Below are positions 55,095-64,000 of a stretch of 64,000 nucleotides of DNA, in pieces. Position 1 is the stretch's first letter. Every line of letters begins with the position of its first letter. The notes under the pieces were generated by a model that was given only the letters and a program-made list of their open reading frames with translations, was not told the origin of the DNA and searched no databases. The DNA lies in the NCBI GenBank assembly GCA_964606895.1, contig CAZSHX010000001.1, positions 62,001 to 126,000 of the forward strand, given 5' to 3'. The translations under genes were made by a program, and so were the position numbers. Source of the stretch: CAZSHX01 sp964606895 (lineage in GTDB: Bacteria; Bacteroidota; Ignavibacteria; Kapaibacteriales; UBA2268).

Positions 55095-56162
55095 TTGGGG
55101 AAACGAGTAATTGATTCTTTTTTGGAAAATAAGAATGAGAGTCAGCTGATTAACGAACCTCAGAGGATATTTGAACCTGAACAAATCAAAAAAATTCTTG
55201 TTTTGAGGCATGATAGAATCGGCGATTTGGTTGTGTCACGTTCTTTTTTAAGAATTCTTCGTAACCATCTTCCTGAAACTAAAATTGATATTCTGCTTAG
55301 TTACAGGAATTCATCGGGTTCCTTTTTAATCGCCAATTACATAGATAAATACTCCATTTTTCAAAAAGGTTTTTTCAAGAATGTAGTTCTATTGAATAAA
55401 TTGAAAAATGAGAAATATGATCTTGTTGTAGATATGCTTGATAACAAATCAACTCGTTCTGGTTTGATTATCAAGCTGATAAAGGCAAAATATTCTCTCG
55501 GCTTTAAAAAAGAGAACTCTTCAATTTATTCCCATCTTGTAACTTTGCCCGATAAAAGTAAAGTTCATATTGTTGACAGAATTTCCCAACTTCTGATTCC
55601 ATTTGGGATTAATCCTGCATCGGAAGATTTGTCACTTTCTCAGGAATTTGATAAGGAAAAGGAATTCGCTGATTCTTCGTTGCTTAATAGCAAAAATGGA
55701 TTTGAAAGAATCGGGATTGTAATATCAGGCTCTGACAGATCAAAATATATCGGCACTGAAAATTTAATCAAATTGGTTAATCTTATTAATAGCAAGCATG
55801 CTGATTTCGAAATTATTCTCTTTTCGACCGTGGATTATAAAATTGAGTTGAACGAAATATCTGCAAATTCAAGTTCTAAAGCCGCTCCTTTCGTATCATC
55901 ATTAAAGGAATATGCATGTATGCTTTCCACTTGCGATTTTTTGATTTCAACTGACACTTCTGCTGTTCATTTTGCTTCATTGATGAATATCCCTTGTGTT
56001 GCTCTTTATAAATTTGCTTCAGGTAATAACGATTTACCTTGGACACCATATAAAACAGTACATGAAATATTAGCCGTTAATGGCAATCGGATTGATTCGA
56101 TTTCTTATGTTGACATTTTTTCTGCTTTTGAAAGACTTGTAAATGAAGTTTCTACAAAATAA
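55095..56162 (+). CDS. Glycosyltransferase family 9 (heptosyltransferase-like)
   Basis: A GT-B protein that adds a heptose or related sugar to lipopolysaccharide core. ILVLRHDRIGDLVVSRSFLR is the family start, and STDTSAVHFASLMNIPCVAL the C-terminal nucleotide-sugar site. The length of 355 residues fits. The start is TTG at 55095 unless a weaker codon is used. It overlaps the ArnT-like gene by 20 bp, so both probably build cell-surface glycan. The donor sugar is unknown. Confidence 0.88.
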   Translation: MGKRVIDSFLENKNESQLINEPQRIFEPEQIKKILVLRHDRIGDLVVSRSFLRILRNHLPETKIDILLSYRNSSGSFLIANYIDKYSIFQKGFFKNVVLLNKLKNEKYDLVVDMLDNKSTRSGLIIKLIKAKYSLGFKKENSSIYSHLVTLPDKSKVHIVDRISQLLIPFGINPASEDLSLSQEFDKEKEFADSSLLNSKNGFERIGIVISGSDRSKYIGTENLIKLVNLINSKHADFEIILFSTVDYKIELNEISANSSSKAAPFVSSLKEYACMLSTCDFLISTDTSAVHFASLMNIPCVALYKFASGNNDLPWTPYKTVHEILAVNGNRIDSISYVDIFSAFERLVNEVSTK

Positions 56163-57822
56163 AAGCGAACTTAAGTACTACATCCTAATCTTTTGGGTTG
56201 GGTTTATCTTATTTGTTCCAATGCTTGGAAACGTTCATCTTTTTGACTGGGACGAGATAAATTTCGCTGAAGCGGCAAGAGAGATGATTTTTACTGGGGA
56301 TTATTTGACCGTCAGGATAGATTTTGAACCATTTCACGAGAAACCCCCGCTCTTTATTTGGTTTCAGGTCGCCTCGATGAAGATATTTGGAATAAATGAA
56401 TTTGCGTCAAGACTCCCAAATGCAATAATCGGCATTTTTACCCTTCTACTAATTTTTAATATCGGAAGTAAGTTTTTCGACAATAAATTCGGGATTCTGT
56501 GGGTATTGGCTTATATAGGTTCTTTTCTGCCGCACTTTTACTTCAGAAGCGGAATTATTGACCCGCTCTTTAATCTCTTTATGTTTCTCGGTATTTACTC
56601 AATCTTCAGATACTATCAGATATCTCCTTTTGTTTTGACTATTCCTGACAGAAAAGGAAAGTTCATCATCTTTTCGGGGATATTTATAAGCCTTGCAGTT
56701 TTGACAAAGGGACCCGTCGGTTGGTTTATTCCTGCTTTATGTTGGTTAGTGTTCTGGTTCTTAAACAGAAAAACTGAAAGTTTTCCAATAAAGGAAATTG
56801 TGCTTTTTAGTCTCATTTCCGCAGTACCTTATTTGCTCTGGTATGGTATGGCAATATCTTCAGCGGGAATGTCAGTCTTTGGTGATTTCATCCAATATCA
56901 GTTTCGCCTGCTGACTACAGGTGAGGCAGGCCATGGAGGTCCTTTTTATTATCATTTTGTCGTACTTCTGTTCGGGTGCTTCCCTGCATCAATAATCCTG
57001 CTGAGAGGGATTCTTCCAAATTCCGCAGATAATCCTAATCAAAAACTTTTTAAAGGTTTTATGATTGTCTTGCTTTTGGTGGTGCTGATTGTATTTTCAA
57101 TCGTAAAAACCAAAATAGTTCATTATTCTTCTCTGGCTTACTTCCCAATAACATTTTTAGCCGCATATTCAATGTACAAAATTGTCTATCAGGAATTGAA
57201 ATGGAAGACTTCCACGAATTGGATGATAGGAATTATCGGGGGGATATTTTCAATTCTCCTGATAGTTTTTCCATTGATTCTAATCAATATTCAGACTTTC
57301 CTTCCGATGATAACCGATAAATTTACTCATGGACTCCTTTCCGCCAATGTCCAATGGTTCGGAATTGAATATTTCATTGGGATTATTTATTTAGCCGCCA
57401 TCATTACTTCCATAATTCTCTTTAAAAGAAAATTCTATTTAAAAGGATTTCTGACATTGTTTGCCGGTGGTGTTTTAGTTGTTTTGCTGTTTTTGCCGTT
57501 AATCGCTCCAAAAATTGAGAAATATACTCAGGCAACACCTATAGAGTTCTATCAGAAGTTAAAAGGACAGGATTGTTACGTCCATGTGTTAGGCTACAAA
57601 AGCTATGCCCATTATTTTTATTCACAAAAGCCATATTCAGCCTCAGCAAAAGCAAAAGGCATATCTCATGATGAATATGAGGGTTGGCTTCTCAATGGAG
57701 AAATTGACAAACCTGTTTTTTTCGTTTGCAAAAATAAGGGATCCGAAAAATACCTGCAAAATCCAAAGTTGAAATTACTTTTTTCTTTGAACGGATATGT
57801 TTTCCTCAAACGGGAAATTTAA
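56143..57822 (+). CDS. ArnT/PMT-type membrane glycosyltransferase
   Basis: A 559-residue membrane protein with about twelve helices. The first periplasmic loop has FDWDEINFAEAAREM with the acidic pair used by GT39/GT83 enzymes, then EPFHEKPPLFIWFQ. Such enzymes move a sugar from a lipid carrier to lipid A or protein. A hydrophilic C-terminal tail of about 90 residues contains a sugar-binding-like region. It is the partner of the overlapping GT9 gene. The target (lipid A or protein) cannot be told. Confidence 0.87.
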   Translation: MKFLQNKSELKYYILIFWVGFILFVPMLGNVHLFDWDEINFAEAAREMIFTGDYLTVRIDFEPFHEKPPLFIWFQVASMKIFGINEFASRLPNAIIGIFTLLLIFNIGSKFFDNKFGILWVLAYIGSFLPHFYFRSGIIDPLFNLFMFLGIYSIFRYYQISPFVLTIPDRKGKFIIFSGIFISLAVLTKGPVGWFIPALCWLVFWFLNRKTESFPIKEIVLFSLISAVPYLLWYGMAISSAGMSVFGDFIQYQFRLLTTGEAGHGGPFYYHFVVLLFGCFPASIILLRGILPNSADNPNQKLFKGFMIVLLLVVLIVFSIVKTKIVHYSSLAYFPITFLAAYSMYKIVYQELKWKTSTNWMIGIIGGIFSILLIVFPLILINIQTFLPMITDKFTHGLLSANVQWFGIEYFIGIIYLAAIITSIILFKRKFYLKGFLTLFAGGVLVVLLFLPLIAPKIEKYTQATPIEFYQKLKGQDCYVHVLGYKSYAHYFYSQKPYSASAKAKGISHDEYEGWLLNGEIDKPVFFVCKNKGSEKYLQNPKLKLLFSLNGYVFLKREI

Positions 57823-58076
57823 CTTTTTAATAAATAATTCAGAGATTCCTATTTTTAACAAATTTAAGTCAATTTTACGGTTACAGAAAATCATCATCAT
57901 AAGCAACTGATAATTATATAATTACAAATATTTTATGAGTATTTATATGACACACATCACCAAGTAATAATTAAATTATTTTTGAAAATGATTGTAGAAT
58001 GATTAATTTCGGACTGAATTTATTTATGGACTTATATATTTATTAAGCTTTTTTAATTAACAGGATTAGTAAGGTT

Positions 58077-58550
58077 ATGCCAAGAAGAGTTAAAATCAGT
58101 GAATCGCAAGCCGAAAGGCTTTCAAAACTTACATTTATGATGGCAAAAGCTTGCCAGGATAAAGAGCATTATTTCTCAAAATTGTACAACCTCACAACCG
58201 CAGAGTTTCGCCTCCTTCGGTTCTTGAAAGACAAGTTCACAATTAATGCAAAAGAACTCGCAGGTCAGATCGGCGTTACTCAGGGCAGAGTTACTCAGGT
58301 TTTAACCACCTTGGAAGAAAAAGGTTATATCATTCGTGATATGGATCTGGAAGACCGCCGCAACATTAAAATCAGTTTAACTGATACGGCAAGACCATTC
58401 ATTCAGGCAATCACAAAAAAACATGTTGAACTGAATTTCAAAGTTCTTGAAAAAATTCCTGCCGAAATCAGAGATACAGTGCTTGAAGCAGTTGAAGAAC
58501 TTATCACAACTCTCGCCACATGGAGCAAAGAAAAAGTCACAGAAGAATAA
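58077..58550 (+). CDS. MarR-family transcriptional regulator
   Basis: A winged-helix regulator: ELAGQIGVTQGRVTQVLTTL is the recognition-helix region, and DLEDRRNIKISLTDTARPF the wing and following helix. The N-terminal helix (SQAERLSKLTFMMAKACQDK) dimerises. Length is 157 residues. No neighbour is clearly regulated. It lies between two unrelated transcripts and is followed by a strong terminator. Confidence 0.9.
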   Translation: MPRRVKISESQAERLSKLTFMMAKACQDKEHYFSKLYNLTTAEFRLLRFLKDKFTINAKELAGQIGVTQGRVTQVLTTLEEKGYIIRDMDLEDRRNIKISLTDTARPFIQAITKKHVELNFKVLEKIPAEIRDTVLEAVEELITTLATWSKEKVTEE

Positions 58551-58580
58551 TCTTTTTTATAAATGAAATTTTAGTATTTA

Positions 58581-58615
58581 AAGCATCCCATAAAGTATAT
58601 GGGATGCTTTTTTTT
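58581..58615 (+). terminator. Rho-independent terminator after the MarR gene
   Basis: AAGCATCCCATA pairs with TATGGGATGCTT around a short AAG(TA) loop and is followed by an eight-T run. It is one of the strongest hairpins in the window. Confidence 0.93.
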
Positions 58616-58749
58616 ATAATATCTTCTACTTCAATTTTTCCTGTTTTCGTTAAGGGGACACCCTAGAAGTTTTTCGATATAATAACAAATAACTCTGCCT
58701 GCTCCTCATTACCTAAACACCTCAACTCGTAGTAATTCCCTGACAAACC

Positions 58750-58787
58750 AAAAAAAATCCCCTAACCTGTTCGGGAGAGGGGATTTG
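58750..58787 (-). terminator. Terminator of the flavin/FeS operon
   Basis: On the minus strand AAATCCCCT and AGGGGATTT form a stem around a 14-base loop. The exit side ends in a run of T. It lies about 20 bp after the last gene of the three-gene operon. Confidence 0.8.
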
Positions 58788-58808
58788 AAATAAAAGCGAA
58801 ATCCGGTC

Positions 58809-60926
58809 TTATGCTTCGCTGAGTGCAGACCTTGTCAGATGGCTCGGTACAGTTGTGCCGTCCTCAAGTTTTTCAAGGATTGCACCTGTCGGGCAAACTT
58901 CAACACACATCTTGCATCCGTCGCATGTGGATTCTTCCCAGGGATTTCCGAAGTTCGGCTGAACTCTTGTCGGGAAACCTCTGCCTGTAAAGCAGATAGC
59001 CCCAAGTCCTTTCACTTCTTCGCAAACTCTGACGCATGCACCGCAAAGAATACATTTGCCGGATTCATATTGAATAACTTTGTGAGTGTCGTCAACACTC
59101 CAGTCTCTATGCCCGCCTTTCCATTTTTTCGGATTGGCATCATATTCAAAAGCGAAAGCACGTAGAGCACAAATATCCTGCTCGGCACATCCGCAGTTCA
59201 AACATCTTGAAGCCTCGCCGATAGCATCAGAGGAACAATAACCTTGTTCAACCTCGGGAAACATAGGATTAAGTCTGTCGGCAATTTTAAGTTTAAGCAT
59301 TTTTGTACGGTCAATATTTGAAGTACCTTTGTAAAAACCGGCAGGTATTTCAGCCAGTGAACCGATTTCGACGGTAAATTCGTTAACTGCAGATTTCAAT
59401 TTTCTGCCGTTAACATATAAATCCATCATTTCGGCGGCACGTCTTCCCATACCAATTGCTTCAACTGCAATTCTACCGTTTCCGTCAACGGCACAGTCAC
59501 CGCCTGCGAAAACTCCTTCTTCGGTTGTCATGAAAGTTTTTGGATTGACTTTAATCGTTCCCCACTCGTAAGTTTCAACTTTGGTACCTTTAAGGCAATC
59601 GCCGTCAATAGCCTGACCGATAGCAGAAACCATTGAATCGCAGGTAATGGAAAATTCACTTCCGGGAATTTTAACAGGACTTCTTCTGCCTGATGAATCG
59701 GGGTCGCCAAGTCTCATTTTCAAAGAAGTAACTTTCAATTTTTCGCCGTCGCTTTCGATTGAAAGAGGTGCCGTAAGTTCCATAAGTTCAACTCCTTCTT
59801 CCACCATGTCGTCAACCTCTTCTTCGTGAGCAGGCATTTCGTGGCGGGTTCTGCGGTACATAATGTAAACATCTTTCACGCCGAGTCTTTTGGCACTTCT
59901 TGCGGCATCAATTGCAGTGGAACCACCGCCGACCACAACACATGAATTTCCAAGATATGGCGGATCGTCCGATGCTACGTTATCGAGGACTTTAACGCCT
60001 GAGTAAACTCTTTCAAGATTTTCACCGCTGACTCTCATTGCAGTTGCACCCTGAGCACCAATGGCTATATATATCGCATCGTAACCTTCTTTTTTCAGTT
60101 GTTCGGTTGTAACATCAGTTCCAAAATCAACATTATATCTAACGTCAATTCCTGTTGCAATGATTGTGGCAACTTCAGCGGCAAGAGTATTTCTGGGCAG
60201 ACGGAAATCGGGAATACCGAATGCAAGCATACCGCCTGCTCTGTCGTGACGGTCGAATACAGTTACGGCATGGCCTTTTTGTCTCAGATAATATCCTGCC
60301 GAAAGTCCGGCCGGACCGGCACCGATGATAGCAATTTTCTTGCCTGTATCGGGTGCACACTCGGGAACAAAAGGATTGTCGGAATTGAGGTCTTCGTCTG
60401 CGGCATATCTTTTGAGTGAACAAATTGCCGCAGCACCTTCAAGGTTATTTCTTCTGCAAGCAGTTTCGCATGGTCTTGGACAAACTCTGCCGATACTTGC
60501 GGCAAAAGGAATACGTGTTTTGATGATTTTCAATGCTTTCAAAGGGTCGCCTTTTGAAATTGCATCAAGATAAGCGGGAATAGGTGTATTTGCAGGGCAT
60601 GCCGCCTGGCATGGAGCAAGACAGTCTCCTGCATGGTCCGAAAGCAAAAGCTCGAGGCAAAGTTTTCTGCTTTGTCTTACTTTATATGAATCAGTCAGAA
60701 TCTCCATTCCGTCCATTGCTGTTGTAGAACATGAAGTAACAAGATTGCCTCCTGTTTTCACAGATTCAACAACGCATACGAAACACGAGGAGAAAGGTTT
60801 CAATTTCTCGTGGTGGCAAAGAGTAGGTATTTCTACACCAATCTTCTTTGCGGCATCAAGAATGCTGGTTCCGTCAGGAACCTGAACCTCGACATTGTCT
60901 ATTTTTATATTGATTGTTTTTTCCAT
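58809..60926 (-). CDS. NAD(P)H/FeS flavoprotein: ferredoxin + GltD-like + 4Fe-4S (StnC/NfnB-like)
   Basis: Residues 1-80 are a [2Fe-2S] ferredoxin fold with a CHHEKL cysteine motif. Then a GltD-like FeS region (APCQAACPANTPIPAYL, RVCPRPCETACRRNN) and two nucleotide-binding folds (AIIGAGPAGLSAGYYL; VVVGGGSTAIDAARSA) follow. C-terminal clusters are CILCGACVRVCEEV and CDGCKMCVEVCPTGA. It has the composition expected for the NADPH subunit of a three-subunit transhydrogenase rather than a hydrogenase: no H-cluster motif is present. GGAG lies upstream of the MEKTINIKI start. It is the third gene of the operon. Confidence 0.85.
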   Translation of the reverse strand: MEKTINIKIDNVEVQVPDGTSILDAAKKIGVEIPTLCHHEKLKPFSSCFVCVVESVKTGGNLVTSCSTTAMDGMEILTDSYKVRQSRKLCLELLLSDHAGDCLAPCQAACPANTPIPAYLDAISKGDPLKALKIIKTRIPFAASIGRVCPRPCETACRRNNLEGAAAICSLKRYAADEDLNSDNPFVPECAPDTGKKIAIIGAGPAGLSAGYYLRQKGHAVTVFDRHDRAGGMLAFGIPDFRLPRNTLAAEVATIIATGIDVRYNVDFGTDVTTEQLKKEGYDAIYIAIGAQGATAMRVSGENLERVYSGVKVLDNVASDDPPYLGNSCVVVGGGSTAIDAARSAKRLGVKDVYIMYRRTRHEMPAHEEEVDDMVEEGVELMELTAPLSIESDGEKLKVTSLKMRLGDPDSSGRRSPVKIPGSEFSITCDSMVSAIGQAIDGDCLKGTKVETYEWGTIKVNPKTFMTTEEGVFAGGDCAVDGNGRIAVEAIGMGRRAAEMMDLYVNGRKLKSAVNEFTVEIGSLAEIPAGFYKGTSNIDRTKMLKLKIADRLNPMFPEVEQGYCSSDAIGEASRCLNCGCAEQDICALRAFAFEYDANPKKWKGGHRDWSVDDTHKVIQYESGKCILCGACVRVCEEVKGLGAICFTGRGFPTRVQPNFGNPWEESTCDGCKMCVEVCPTGAILEKLEDGTTVPSHLTRSALSEA

Positions 60927-60939
60927 TATTTTTACTCCT

Positions 60940-62727
60940 TTACTCAACCATTATTGAATCGAATTTACAAACCTGATTACAAACTCCGCAACGTGTACAT
61001 CTTTCGATATCAAGCAAATGGGGTTCGTTTTTCTTGCCTGTGATTGCCTGAACCGGGCAGGGCTTAACGCAAGCCATACAGCCGGTACATTTTTCAGCCA
61101 CAATAGAATATGTTATTAACGCTTTGCAGGAACGTGAAGGGCATCTAGCATCTTTAATATGAGCTTCGTATTCGTGTCTGAAGTATCTCAAGGTAGAGAG
61201 AACGGGATTCGGAGCTGTTTGTCCCAAACCGCAGAGCGAAGCCTGACGGATTCCTTGTCCTAATTCTTCCAAAAGGTCAATATCGGCTTCAGTGCCTGTG
61301 CCGGAAGTTATTCTTTCCAGTATTTCGAGCATTCGTTTAGTACCGATACGGCAGAAAGTACATTTGCCGCAACTTTCGTTCTGGGTGAATTTCAGGAAGA
61401 ATTTTGCAATGTCAACCATGCAGTCGTCTTCGTCCATAACAACCATACCGCCGGAACCCATCATAGCTCCGTATTTTTTAAGTTCTTCGTAGTCAACAGA
61501 AATTCCAAGATATTGATTTGGGATACATCCGCCGGAAGGACCGCCAAGCTGAACAGCTTTAACAGGTTTGCCGCTGATAGTTCCACCACCGATTTTTTCA
61601 ATAATATCGGAAATGGACATTCCCATTGGTACTTCAACCAAACCGCCGCGTTTTACTTTTCCGGCAAGAGCAAATACTTTCGTTCCTTTGCTTCCTTCGG
61701 TACCGTAAGCCGCAAATTTTTCAGGTCCGTTTGAGATAATCCATGGAATATTTGCAAATGTTTCTACGTTATTGATATTTGTCGGTTTGCCGAAAAGTCC
61801 GCTAACGGCAGGATAAGGAGGACGTTTTTTGGGCATTCCTCTTTCGCCTTCAATACTTGCCATAAGAGCAGTTTCTTCGCCGCAAACAAAAGCTCCGGCA
61901 CCTTCTTTTAATTTTATTTCAAAATCAAAAGCAGTTCCATATATATTTTGACCCAGTAATCCTTTTTGTTTTGCCTGGTCAATTGCAATATTCAATCTCT
62001 TGATTGCAAGAGGATATTCAGCTCTTGCATAAATATAAGCATGGCTTGCACCGATTGCATATCCGGCGATTAACATTCCTTCGATAACCGAATGCGGGTC
62101 GCTTTCCAGAACCGAACGGTCCATAAATGCACCGGGGTCTCCTTCGTCGGCATTACAAATAATATATTTATCATCACTTACAGAAGCTTTAGCCAACTGC
62201 CATTTTTTCCCGGTTGGGAAACCGCCGCCGCCTCTGCCTCTCAAACCTGATGCGATAATGTTGTTGACAACGTCATCGGCAGAAAGTGTGGTCAAAGCTT
62301 TTTTTAATGCTTCATAACCGCCTGTTGCAATGTATTCGTCAATTGATTCAGGGTCAATAAATCCGCAGTTTCTAAGGGCAATTTTAACCTGAGGCCCGGT
62401 AAATGCCTGAGTTGGTTCAGAAATTTCACCTTTTTCGAAAGTCCATTCGTCAACCGGCTGATTGTTTATTATGTGGCTTTCAAAAATCTGAAGTGCTTTC
62501 TTTTGGTCAACGAGCCCGTAGCTGACTTTCGGCTGTCCGGGGACATAAACTTCGACGATAGGTTCGAAGTGGCATGAGCCGTTGCATCCTGTTATTTCAA
62601 GGGAAATATCGCCGCCAAAACCGGCAATACTGGTTTTCAATTCATTGTAAACATCGCGTGCACCTGCGGCAATACCGCAAGACCCGTAGCCTACTATGAT
62701 TTTTGTATTATTTCCGTTTGTTGTCAT
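60940..62727 (-). CDS. NuoF-like FMN/NADH subunit with ferredoxin domains
   Basis: An N-terminal thioredoxin-like [2Fe-2S] domain (CGIAAGARDV, GCNGSCHFEP) is fused to a NuoF core: GRGGGGFPTGKKWQLA, ADEGDPGAFMDRS and the ESCGKCTFCRIGTKR cluster. Two [4Fe-4S] motifs end it (CTGCMACVKPCPVQA, CTRCGVCNQVCKFDS). It binds NADH and FMN. The arrangement is that of HndC/HydB and of StnB/BfuB. It overlaps the NuoE-like gene by 4 bp. Confidence 0.9.
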   Translation of the reverse strand: MTTNGNNTKIIVGYGSCGIAAGARDVYNELKTSIAGFGGDISLEITGCNGSCHFEPIVEVYVPGQPKVSYGLVDQKKALQIFESHIINNQPVDEWTFEKGEISEPTQAFTGPQVKIALRNCGFIDPESIDEYIATGGYEALKKALTTLSADDVVNNIIASGLRGRGGGGFPTGKKWQLAKASVSDDKYIICNADEGDPGAFMDRSVLESDPHSVIEGMLIAGYAIGASHAYIYARAEYPLAIKRLNIAIDQAKQKGLLGQNIYGTAFDFEIKLKEGAGAFVCGEETALMASIEGERGMPKKRPPYPAVSGLFGKPTNINNVETFANIPWIISNGPEKFAAYGTEGSKGTKVFALAGKVKRGGLVEVPMGMSISDIIEKIGGGTISGKPVKAVQLGGPSGGCIPNQYLGISVDYEELKKYGAMMGSGGMVVMDEDDCMVDIAKFFLKFTQNESCGKCTFCRIGTKRMLEILERITSGTGTEADIDLLEELGQGIRQASLCGLGQTAPNPVLSTLRYFRHEYEAHIKDARCPSRSCKALITYSIVAEKCTGCMACVKPCPVQAITGKKNEPHLLDIERCTRCGVCNQVCKFDSIMVE

Positions 62728-63236
62728 GATTTCTGCTCCGCATTAGCTTTGTTACAATCTTGTTTGTGTCTGTTCATTGCTTTTCTGACAGCGGCTCTGT
62801 CCAGATGCCCGAAAGCGGTTTCATCTGCCATCATCACCGGCGCAAGAGAACAGCAACCAAGACAGGCAACGGATTCGATAGTATATTGTCTGTCGGGGGT
62901 TGTCTCTCCCATTTTGATTCCTAAATATTCTTCGATGGCAGTATCTACCATATCGGCGCCACGAACGTGGCATGCTGTTCCGTGGCAAACCTTGACAATA
63001 TGCTTGCCAACTGGTGAGAGCCTGAACTGTGAATAAAAAGTTGCCACACCATAAAGTTGTTTGGCTGTTACATTTGAATTGTCTGCAATGTACTGCATTG
63101 CCTGAATAGGTAGAAAGCCGAATTCGGACTGCATGTCCTGCAAAATGCCGACTGCATTTTCAGTGCCTGTTCCTCGTTTACCGAGGATGCCGTCCAAAGC
63201 GGTAATCTGCTCCTGAGTTAAATTTTCTTTTTCCAT
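62724..63236 (-). CDS. NuoE-like [2Fe-2S] subunit
   Basis: A 170-residue protein with a helical N-terminus (YIADNSNVTAKQLYGVATF) and a thioredoxin-like [2Fe-2S] fold. Its cysteines are in CHGTACHVRG and ACLGCCSLAPVMM. It passes electrons to the NuoF-like subunit. It is the first gene of the minus-strand operon, and its start is the ATG reading MEKENLTQEQITALD. Confidence 0.92.
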   Translation of the reverse strand: MEKENLTQEQITALDGILGKRGTGTENAVGILQDMQSEFGFLPIQAMQYIADNSNVTAKQLYGVATFYSQFRLSPVGKHIVKVCHGTACHVRGADMVDTAIEEYLGIKMGETTPDRQYTIESVACLGCCSLAPVMMADETAFGHLDRAAVRKAMNRHKQDCNKANAEQKS

Positions 63237-63299
63237 TCTGCACCATTAAGTTACAAAAATCTTACATCTATATTAAAAAACACACTTATCGCTGTAACA

Positions 63300-64000
63300 T
63301 CAATATTCATTATCTGAAATGTATGCCAATTCATCCAAATCGTCAAATTCAAAGTTAGAAAATTGTTCATCCTTGGTTGGAGGAGTAATCTTCCCGGCTT
63401 TGCTGAGTTCTTCCATTTCTTCGCCGGTCATGTTTTTATAAACCCCTTTGCCGGTGATATGCAAGTGAACCATTTTCTTGAAGATATCAATCTTAATAAT
63501 CTTCGCATTGCCTTCCTGCAATGAAACTGTGGAATGCAACGGAGGATAATTTTTATATTCTTCAAGGTATGTATCGTGTTCGTAAAGTAAACAGCATTTG
63601 AGTCTGCCGCAGTAACCGCTTAACTTTGCAACATTGTTTGCAAGCTGTTGGTTGCGTGCGTGGTCAAGCGTAACATGAGAAAACTCGCTTCCAAATGACG
63701 AACAGCAAAGATGGAGTCCGCAGGGACCCATTCCGCCGATTCTTTTAGCTTCTTCGCGGGTACTGATCTGGCGTAATTCAATTCTTGTTTTAAAACTTCT
63801 TGCGAGTTCTTTTACAAGTTCACGAAAATCAATACGCTGGGGGGCTGTGAAGTAAATGGTAAGTCTTTGACGGTCCAACTGCCATTCAGCATCTGTGACC
63901 TTCATATCCAGATTGAAAGTTTTGACGTATTCTTTTGTTTTTTCCAAAACCCAGTCTTCGTCGTGCTCATTCTTTTTCATTTTGGAAAGGTCTTCGTTTG
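63300..64000 (-). CDS. PSP1-domain protein (RicT-like), 5' end outside the window
   Basis: Its first 200 or so visible residues contain the PSP1 C-terminal domain: FTAPQRIDFRELVKELARSF, RIELRQISTREEAKRIGGMG, CGLHLCCSSFGSEFSHV and GYCGRLKCCLLYEHDTYLEE with the conserved cysteines. Homologues (RicT/YaaT) help bacterial RNA processing and may hold an FeS cluster. The frame stays open to the window edge beyond the ATG at 63980, and family members have an N-terminal part, so this gene is probably cut by the window. Confidence 0.85.
   Translation of the reverse strand, partial: NEDLSKMKKNEHDEDWVLEKTKEYVKTFNLDMKVTDAEWQLDRQRLTIYFTAPQRIDFRELVKELARSFKTRIELRQISTREEAKRIGGMGPCGLHLCCSSFGSEFSHVTLDHARNQQLANNVAKLSGYCGRLKCCLLYEHDTYLEEYKNYPPLHSTVSLQEGNAKIIKIDIFKKMVHLHITGKGVYKNMTGEEMEELSKAGKITPPTKDEQFSNFEFDDLDELAYISDNEY

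Noticed and set aside
58809..63236. [FeFe] hydrogenase or formate dehydrogenase operon
   Set aside because: The large subunit has no H-cluster cysteine motifs and no molybdopterin domain. Its middle is GltD-like.

Overview
The window is AT-rich chromosomal DNA, most likely from the Bacteroidota / Ignavibacteriota / Kapabacteria part of the FCB group. This placement is inferred from six or more secreted proteins with type IX secretion (T9SS) C-terminal sorting domains, a DUF5686 protein, a tiny AURKAIP1/COX24-type ribosomal protein, NHL-repeat proteins and many doubled-CXXCH multiheme cytochromes. I saw no rRNA, tRNA, CRISPR array, phage or insertion sequence with a transposase. Small dispersed palindromic repeats are common, and several lie inside coding sequence.

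Layout. 1-2.5 kb: 3' end of a heavy-metal RND pump, a repeat-rich spacer and a T9SS propeller protein. 2.6-7.1 kb: aldo/keto reductase, a TPR-adenylate cyclase and a chimeric Kelch remnant. 7.2-7.7 kb: two decayed HicBA toxin-antitoxin modules facing each other. 7.9-13.8 kb: COX24-type small protein, HU, a LON-domain protein, folP, a secreted caspase with EF-hand and beta-trefoil repeats, a repeat array, and queD-queF. 14.6-19.4 kb: ketoacyl synthase III, sulfotransferase, cysD and cysNC, which together look like a supply-and-use unit for PAPS-dependent sulfation. 19.7-29.1 kb: a minus-strand block of seven genes encoding four multiheme cytochromes, an outer-membrane beta-barrel and two NHL proteins. 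I read this as a candidate electron conduit across the outer membrane. 29.9-31.7 kb: accB-accC. 31.9-45 kb: T9SS cargo proteins, DUF5686, two broken genes and an orphan sorting-domain tail. 45-58.6 kb: housekeeping and envelope genes (transaldolase family, CNNM/CBS protein, LEA-2 lipoprotein, TPR protein, ABC-2 permease, fmt, nadK, radical SAM, AI-2E transporter, GT9, ArnT-like, MarR). 58.8-63.2 kb: a three-gene flavin/iron-sulfur complex resembling electron-bifurcating transhydrogenases of the Stn/Bfu type. 63.3-64 kb: a partial PSP1 (RicT-like) gene.

How the genes may work together. The conduit would move electrons from the periplasm to the cell exterior or back: a peptidoglycan-bound OmpA-cytochrome, a barrel, a pentaheme lipoprotein, a tetraheme, a large cytochrome of about 12 hemes, and NHL propellers as scaffolds. 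The bifurcating-type complex would balance NAD(P)H and ferredoxin in the cytoplasm. The sulfation unit would activate sulfate and place it on a probably lipid or polyketide-like product. These links are inferences from domains and gene order.
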